A stretch of 64,000 nt of DNA from Schistosoma mansoni (lineage: Eukaryota > Platyhelminthes > Trematoda > Strigeidida > Schistosomatidae), in NCBI RefSeq assembly GCF_000237925.1, contig NW_017385988.1:186001-250000 (forward strand), written 5' to 3'. A program made the translations under genes and the position numbers. The notes below the pieces were generated by a model. The model was not told the origin of the DNA and did no database searches. It was given only the letters and a program-made list of their open reading frames with translations. This document shows, piece after piece, positions 1 through 9,600 of the stretch; within the stretch, counting starts at the first letter, position 1, and each line of letters starts with the position of its first letter.

Positions 1-428
1 ATACGGTGGTCTTCTCTATTACATGACCAGTTAATCGTAAAATTGGTTTAAAGTTCTAGATTTTTTGTCTTTCACTTTCTATATTCATACAATTCTAATA
101 TGAGTTATTGATATTTAAACAGAAGCTTTACCTAAACTGTACAGATCTAGTCCTTGTCATGTTATGTGTTGTTGTTTTATCGTTCATCATTATCTGTGTA
201 TATGGTTATTTAACGATTATCTGCTGCATTTAATGTCAAATCAAACAAGCATAGGACAGTATTAGGAAACAAAATTGTCACATATAAAATTTGACCCAAC
301 TAATGTTAATTTAGTTACTCTAAATAGATATTTTTATGCTTCATGTATTTGACAGTTGTAACCTGAAAATTAACTATTCTTGTTTATATCCTAATTCCTC
401 ACTCTTTCCTCTTTTTCTATTCTATCAG

Positions 429-662
429 ATGGCTGGATTTCTTCAGTCACTAGCATATCGTTTCAGTGTAAATATCCTATGTTATGATTATTCAGGTTAT
501 GGCGGGAGCTCTGGTCAACGGTTAGAAGAGAATTTATATGCTGATGCTGATGCAGTATTGAATGAATTACGTGAACGATTTAATGTGCCACTTAATCGTA
601 TTGTATTATATGGACAGAGTATTGGGACTGCTCCAACAGTTGAACTAGCGACTAAATATAAA
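429..662 (+). CDS. ABHD17: ABHD17 exon with nucleophile Ser
   Basis: The exon follows a pyrimidine-rich acceptor (tattctatcag) and ends at AAA before the donor gtttgt, phase 0 at both ends. It encodes 78 residues including the GQSIG nucleophile elbow. The ATG at 429 is internal Met, not the start, because the family has the oxyanion-loop region upstream. Confidence 0.92.
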
Positions 663-3600
663 GTTTGTTTGCTTCAATTTGTGATGTATATACATACACT
701 TGAGAATGTTAATATTTTTGACGAGTTATAAATGAAAATTTGTGTATGTTTCAGTTGTGAAATTTGCCTAAATTTAAGGCAAGTTTTAATCGTTTGTTGT
801 AAGACAGTAATAGGTTTATGTGCAAGTCAACTACTTGATTGTTTACTTTGAACTAGGATGGTAATAGTTGCATGAAAAAAATTAGTTCTGTCTTAAATCT
901 TTTTTCCCTCAATCTAATCGTTTAACTATTCAATAAAGAACATTGATCGATGTATTTTATTGGTGGAGTAATTGTTGATAGATTTGAGTAATACATCAAA
1001 ATAGAACATCTCAGAGAAGTTTTTTCGTTTAAGTTGTCAAATTTCATGTGCACGCAAAATATTTGAGGTTGATAGGATTAAGATTGTATTTAAATAAAGT
1101 TTCTTGATTTGGTTACCTTTAGATTCCATTCCAACCTACTACGCCAGCTTTGTAGTTCATAGTATTTGGTGTCTAAAAGGCATGTGTAACATATCCAAAT
1201 CATTTAAGTCGAATTATTATTTCAACTCAGTGGTCTATCGGTTAAGTGCTCTGCACGAGACTAGTAGGTCCTGGGTTCGAACCTTGCGAGTGCGGGATCG
1301 TGGATGCGCACTGCTGAGGAGTCCCATAATAGGACGAAACGGCCGTCCAGTTCTTCCAGGTTTTCCATAGTGGTCTAGATTCAATTGACTCATGATTTCA
1401 ACTATGAAAATACTGAAATCTCCACAAAAACCCTTTTTGATAATTAAGATTGTATTTAAATAAATTTAAGTTGAAGAGGGAATTTTCTTAATTTGGTCAC
1501 TTTTAGATTCCATTCCAACGTACTCCCATGCTAGCTTTGTAGTTCATGGTATTTGGTGTCTAAAAGGCATATGTAACATATTTAAATCATTTAAGTCGAA
1601 TCATTATTTCAGCTTAAAATAATATGTTTAATCATACTAGCGGAAAATTGTTTTGTTCTCCTGCAAACATTTAGGAAAGATACATATAAGAACTTTCGTC
1701 TAAATTAGAACGAATAGTTTCACAGTATTTGGGCGCCGAGTTGATGTAAGATATTAAATAGGAATAATATATATTTGTAAAATCTCAGCGAATGAATTTG
1801 AAGTAAATCCAACATTTCGCCTAGCAATCTGGTTCAAGCTTTTCCAAGCCCTCAAATGCCCTGGTACGGCCGAGAGTGGGGAGAGTCCGCACTCCCTCTC
1901 CAAATGCTCTAACATGGCCACACGTATATAGCCTCTGCCAGGGAAGTCCTACTCACTGCCTTTTCGTGGCGGGGGTGTTGTTTACGAAATTAAGAGGACG
2001 AAAAGTGAATGTCCGGCGCTTTAACCAGGTTGGTGGACACGGAAGGTCCACCTAGGGGAGTTGGAAAACTCTGACTCCAAACCAATAGTGCACATGGGTT
2101 CCAGTATCCTGAGGGAACAAATGGCGTATGAACCAATCGTCGGTCACTGAATACCATGGGACTGCACCTCCTCACGATGCTCCACTGCCTTGTGGATCAG
2201 ACCTTTAGGTCAAAGGCTCCGGGCGTGGTCCCCTAGGGTAACTACCTGCTTCAGTTTGGGCACCTAGGTAGTATCACAGCTCTCACACAAATCAAATGAG
2301 ATTCGTGCGGCGCATATGTACTTGGTGCTTCCTTGTACCAATCTTTATGTGTTTAAATAAATAGATAAATGAATGATTCTTACTCATTACTAGATTTCCA
2401 ATTCATTGTAAATATCTAGCCTCCCGACCGTTGCTGCTACCTTGAGATTAAAATTGCTTCATATCTGTTTTCCTTCCTATACTATATCCTTATATACAAC
2501 CTAGCTTTTATATATTAACACCACTAAATTAACTATTTCTATGAATCCGGTGTTCATCTTGTTGTGCTAACGAAATATGGCAACTTGGACCGATGCATAT
2601 GTGTGCCTGTAGCTGACTGACTGACTGATATATCTAGCCTTAACATACTGCCACTATTATTCTTGTTATTCAAAATTTTTTTCAAAGTAAATTTTACTTT
2701 GTACCTGACATTCATAAATTTATTCATTCTAATGTAGAAAATTCGTTTTATTTTTTTCACTCAGTTAAAAATAAAAAAAAGAGTGTTCAGTTTTATTGAT
2801 AAAACCCGGTTTTATGTAATTTTGTTTGTGGAATTTTTCGTTTTAGTCATTCACTGTATATATATATATGTATGTGCTTACTTTTATATTTCAATGTAGT
2901 TCATAGAAATATATGTCAAATATGTGGGGTGGTGATATACTTTCCATAGTTTATATATACCAACATATTTGTTGAATAAATTAGTTTCAGGTAAAAATGA
3001 ATACCAAAATTTTAGCTTTCGATCATAGTTTCTACATAACAACCATCAGTCAGTCAGCTACAACGTAGGACTAGGCACATTTATGCATCGGTCCAAGTTG
3101 CCATACCTCGTTAGCACAACAAGATGAACACCGGGTTCATAGAAGTAGTTAATTTAGTGGTGGTAGTATATAAAAGATAGGTTGTACATAAGGATATAGT
3201 ATAGGAAGGAAGAAAGTTATGAAGCAATTTTAATCTCAAGGTTTAAGGATTGTGATCGATTCTGAGCCATGTTACCTAGAGTCTCCAACCATTGGTTACG
3301 ATAGTCGCACGGACCCCAACCAGGTAGTCTGCATCTGCTAACATGGCTCAGACTAGAAGTTAGTGACTTCAAGCTCTGATGCCACGTTTTGGTCTGGCCA
3401 CCCCTAACTTTCTTTCAACCATCCCCAATACTAGTCATCATACATCAGTCATCGTTTGGATGGTAAATTATTGGTTGGAAAACACAGGCCACATGCTTTT
3501 TATGTTTTCATTGACACAAGATGTTGACGCTCATTGTTAGCTACCGTTATCTTTGGATTTTTAACGAGGTTTACTAAAACTTTCAATTTGTCTTAAAAAT

Positions 3601-6600
3601 TTCCTTGTTTCTATAAACAGTCGTCAACATTAGGTGAATTTCTTGATAGTTTTTCCAAAGTTTAGTAACTCATTTTGCTTATTTACTGAACAGTCCGCTT
3701 TTTCTGGTCCGAAGGTTATGTGCATCTATGTTTGTGTCGCTCACATTCTTTTCCATTATATTCTTAGAAAATATTATTCAAACGTTTTGATCTATGTTTA
3801 CCACCAGTATTTTTCTACTTTACTCTGAATGGTTGTCTCTTTAAAATTTGATGATTTAATACAGAGTCCGCATAACATAAACTTGAAAATTAGTGGTTGG
3901 AATTCGAGCGTTATAGCTGTTACTTCACTTCCCCCACTTGACTTCCGATACAAGTTGTACCTTCATTTTTTCCGCCCTATTTAGTCTTTCATCAATTTAA
4001 TTTGTACTAATGTGTATACTCAAGTGGTATTTGTTGTTATTGCAGCTGAAAACGTAGGCAGCCATATGAGCTTGTTTTATATTCAGACTCTGGGAACTGG
4101 TAAATGAATCTGATAAACAATCCACTGAATATTAATAAGATAAATGAAAATCGCCTATTTAAAATGATTTTTTAGGAATTTTGACGGCCATCATTCGCCT
4201 AATTTTTGGACTGTCAGTGACTTGAAGACTTCATCAACTTTTTAGTTATATTTATTAAACTATTGTATGAACCAAGATTTCCACTGCGATTTATCATAAA
4301 TCTCTAATAAAAATATGTATTTACCTCAGGTTGCTGGTGTAGTTCTTCATTCACCATTCATGTCTGGTCTACGCGTTGTCTGTCCTGGAACAACTAGACG
4401 TTTCTGTTTTGATCCATTCACGAAGTAAGTATCTCAATATGTTTTTTCTGCTATTTTTCAAACTTTTTATTCTACCGATGTTTCACTATTCTTACACTTT
4501 CTGTCCACTTCATTATTTCTTATCGTAATAATAATAGTTTTGTTAAATTATTTTAATTTTTATATAGTGTGTTCGTGCTCTGTGCTTGTGATGAGACCTG
4601 GACTCTCCGAGTTGAAGATGTTGGATGACTCTGTGTGTTTGATCATTGTTGTCTCCGAAAGATTGCTGACATGCAGTGGCAACACCATGTTAATAATGCA
4701 GATGTTTGGCGTCGCGTGCTCAGAGAGTTAATTCAATAGTTGTCACTATCTCGAAAGATCGACTTTTGTGATATCAGTATTAAGGTTGGACTTGATAGTT
4801 TCAAATAAATTTGGAATTGGATAGAGAGTTAATAATGAATATGTATCTTTTAATATCCAAATAAGTAGAAAAATTGTATTTCTGACGTTTCATGATTTAA
4901 TGTAAGCCAGTTCTTCAGCGTAAATAAATAACCGAAATTAATCTAAGTTTAAATAGTGCAATTGCACTAGTACGAAGCGTCAGAAATGCAATTTTTCTAC
5001 TCATTGGGATATAACAAAAATGAATTTATTATCGACTTCCGTGGCTTGAAAATATATTACAAATGTTGTCTCGGAGAATTCCACGTCGTGCACTATTTGC
5101 CGACAGTGGAACCGGTTGTAAAAAGCGGAGGTGGTCAGTGTATTATATTGTGTCGTGGTATGGAGGAAAGCTGTACAGGACTAGCTTCTGTTGGTCCTTC
5201 ACGACTCCATGATTGGGATCCTATGGGTAGTGCCACATAGTGGCTAGAGACGTTATCAGATATGGCTCAGAATAGAAGCCAGTTTCGATCCTGCTTTAAC
5301 TCATACTTTCTTCATAAAAGTGAAGGTCACTTCTTTAACTAAGAGAATTCTTTCTAGTTGTATTTTTCATAACTGAATATCTTCTCCCATTAATAATAAT
5401 AATAATAATGATACCCTCCCATACTTCAATATCTATTCATCATTGTTCTTTTTGTTATTGTACTCTCTTTCCTTTCCCTATCTCTTCACAATTTCTTCTT
5501 TATTGTGTGGCGCATGTTTATTTTAGTGCCTCCTTGTATTCATGTTTGTGTTCAAATAAATAGATAGATAATATTATTTAAGAGTCCACATTTAGGTAAG
5601 CGGTTGTCAAACATGCGTCTTATATATACATTAGGCACCTCAGTCGATGAAGACCTGCGAACTCATCGGCTTATTTACCATATTCACCTAGTTCCCTACT
5701 TTCATCTATTATCGTTGTATTGACATTTTTTTTCACTGTGATTTGATCCCGTATTCTTTTGTAAATATCTTTTCGTCTTATTTCTTTTTAATCATATTCT
5801 CATTGCCTAGTTTTCCTAATTATTTCGGTTTACTTGCTACTAATCTTTTTTAATTCATCTCATCGTGGTAATGTGGTATAGTGATTTTGGCCAACGAACA
5901 TGTTTTCCAGGCTTCAAATTGATTAGTACTGTTGACTTTTGTTAAGTTTTTATAATACAGATAATAATATTTATTTTTCTTCAAGTGTAATCATAAGTGT
6001 GTTGCATAACACTTATCAAAATGGTGTATGAACAAATGGTATTGTCACAAAAAATAATTATAAGCTAAGATGGATAGTGGCTAGCAGTGGGATCCATGAC
6101 ACGCTTTTCGTCCAATTTGGAGGTCGTCAGCTGGATATATCTGTATCCCAGAGTTGATATTCACTCCGGGACTCGAACCCAGTACCTTTCGCTTCAAACG
6201 CCATCGCATTATACACTTAGCTAGTAAATCCTGATAGTCACTTGCTTGTGCGATGGGGTGAAGTTTAAATTCACGTGGTATCGATCTTTGTTTATAATGC
6301 TTGTGAATTAAAGCAATACGCACAGTATGCACATATGATGATAAGAGATTGATCAATTGCAATCCTAAACATCAATCGGTAGATTCAAGTAAACAATACC
6401 AAGTGAATATAAAGAATAATTGTTTATTTAATATAATGATTTCTTGTCACTGACGTAACTGTCTATATTTTATGCTTTTGTACTTAGTGTAATAACGTTA
6501 ACATTTATGTCTGAAATCTTTTCCAATAATCACTTACTACTTTTCTGTATTCTATCATTTTAATAAATGAACTAACATGCAGTCATTCATTAGCATACCA

Positions 6601-9600
6601 CAATGTCCATGATTCTACTTCTTTATTATTAATCTGTGATTTGATCATTCAGTTATCAAAGTAAACAGTATATGTGTTTAGTGTGTTATAATAGTTCAGT
6701 AATTTATATACGAATGACTGACAGTGTATTGGTTCTTGTCATTCTGCGTACATATCAACACACCAACAAAGATATAATTCACAGGATTAGAAAGCAATCA
6801 GGTTGAAATAATAATATCAATGGGATAATAGAAAATTAAACATGTTAAATTTTGAAGGGGTTTGTAATTCCCCATTATTGATATTTTGGACTGTAATTGA
6901 TGAATCTCTCTTGGGATATACTCATCATTCTCAGTGGTTTGGTGTGATTAATCATTTTGCCATATGTAGCTACAGAGACTAATTAAGTATAATCTTAAAC
7001 ATCAACAATGCGAAATTACTAGCTCCTAATCCCTACTGAAGAAATTAATGGCTATCTGAACTAAGTCTGAAACGAAAGATACCAAGTTCAAATCTCAGTA
7101 AGACTATTAGCACTGGGATATATGTACATCCAGCCATTGAGTTTCAAATGGGGGGTAAAATTCGTGCCGTGGATTCCACTAATAACCAGCTATAATTCAA
7201 ATATACTAAAAGGTAGCAGATGGAATTAAAAATAAATTTTAAAAACATGAAATAATTGCAAGATCACGACTGAAATTGATGAGAACATTTCGTTACTTTA
7301 GATATTATTACACTACTGGCCACCTACCATCAAATATACTAAAAATCAGAAGTTTAGTTAGATAAAAAACTAATGAATTGTATATGGAATAAAAAGAGGC
7401 ATTAAAATCCATGTTTTGATAAAAGATGTACATAATAAAAGTATCTATGTCTTTGGACTCAACTATAGCTTTTGACCATACCATAGTGTGATGTGGGTTA
7501 CTTATATCCACATAAATAGTATATGGTGATGGTCAGACATAGAATGTATTTTGGTAGAAGATCGATAAGGAAAGAACAGGAACGATGCGCAATCGGTATG
7601 AAAATGCATAAACAATGAAATCAGAGAAGGTGGACTGATATTTGCAGAAGGAACAGTCAAGATTGAGACAATTGATTGTTATTTTGCAAATTAACTGTTT
7701 ACTGTATGACATTAAATAGGAATAATATATTTGTAAAATCTTAGAGAATGAATTTAAACTCGGCACTCGAATACTGTGAAACTATTCGCTCTAATTTAGA
7801 CGAAAGTTCTTATATGTTTACTGTATGGTTATCAGATTTTAGTGAGATAGTCGGTAATTTGTGCTTAAATGCATTCGATCGTCCCCACTCGTGTTCTCAT
7901 TCACTATAATAGTACAATTACTGCAAAAAATTCCTACCAAAAGCCAGTCTTCAGCTCTCGATACAGCTTAAATAGAACTGATACCATGTCGTAATTTGTT
8001 TACAACTAACTTTTATTCAAATTCATTCAGTATTGTTTGTTTGAATCTTCTCATCGATGTGTCAGGACTGCAACTGGTCAGTCTCTAATTGGCATATATG
8101 CATACTGTGCGTATTGCCTCGGTATAGCCTTAATTCACAAGCATTGTAAGCAAAGATGAATAGTGGCTAGCAGTGGAATCCAGGAGAGAGAATATTTATT
8201 CTCTGAGGAAACGGCTTACACTGAGTCACAAAACGTCAAAAAATCTAATTTTTCTACTCATTGGGATATTACAAATATATTATTTATTCATTGAGAATTG
8301 TTTGTTTGAATCTTCCCATCGATGTGTTAGGACTGCAACTGGTCAGTTTATTAAAAATATGTGTTAGTTAAATATACATAATAATTTTAATACAACCACC
8401 ATAGTTGATGGAAAATCATAACTTCATCTATCTATTTATCATTTATACACAGAATCTTACATACACACTACTTCTATATATATCAGTATTGTGAAAGGAA
8501 ACTAGAATCAACGATAGACTCTACGCCTACTTCTTAGAAACAAAAACGTTATTTTTTTTTCTTTAACAAGGAATGTAATAGAATCTTATGTAAATGTTTA
8601 ATACAATTATCATTTGTAATCAATCGTTTCGTAATTTACTTTACATCAAATGTATTCGTAGAAAAAAAATGCATAGTATATACATAATGATAATAACTTC
8701 CGAAAAAAACCTACTTTCACACATCTCTGGTATTAAATGAGTTTTTGTTTACTTCCTGCATTCCATTTATTGAAGCTAATATAAAACTATTAGGATTGGT
8801 TATTCATATTATGTTATTATTGTGTTGTTGTATTTAAGCTGTGAACAGTGAACTATATTTTTCTTTATGCATATTTAGCATACTTTCCCTTTTTTCAGGC
8901 AGTGATATTTTCATTATTTTTGGTTAGTTTCTGTGGTAATAAAACACATAGAAAAACCTCGGGATTTATAGGTTATAGACTTGTGGGATTTGATTAAGAT
9001 CACTAATCGATCTTAATTAGACAACTATTGGAAATCTGGAAGCATTGGACAGTTGTTTCGTCTTGGTTTAGGACTTCACACCAGTGCGCATCTACGATCC
9101 CGCAACTGAGAATCGAACCCAAGACCTTCTATTTAGCGCGTGAACGTTCAACCTCTAGACCACTGAGCCAGGATTCTTTAGTGTACATATCTAATTTTGA
9201 TCAATCCACAATATTGCACGATCAACTTCCATTGTTTTCTGCGGGTAACTTCCTCACATTTGACACAGCTGAACTCCACTGGTCACGGTGTTTGTTGATA
9301 TTTATTTAATTTTTCACAGCTAGTATGTATATTTCTTTAAACAAATACAGTTACAGGTTATGAAAGGTTTTACAAATCATCTAATTTCACATGTGTTTAG
9401 TGTTAGGATTTAAGCTTATTTAAATATTAACTAATTGGTTGTTAGTTGAAGTTTATGAGTGGTTTTTCTAAAATTTGAAACAGTTCGTCTTCCTCATAAA
9501 GTTGAATTATTGTCATCAGTTGTTAATGAACACATTTTCTTGTTGTTATATTTCCAACTTATATATGCTCATTCAATAAGATCATTAAATTATTGAGTCT

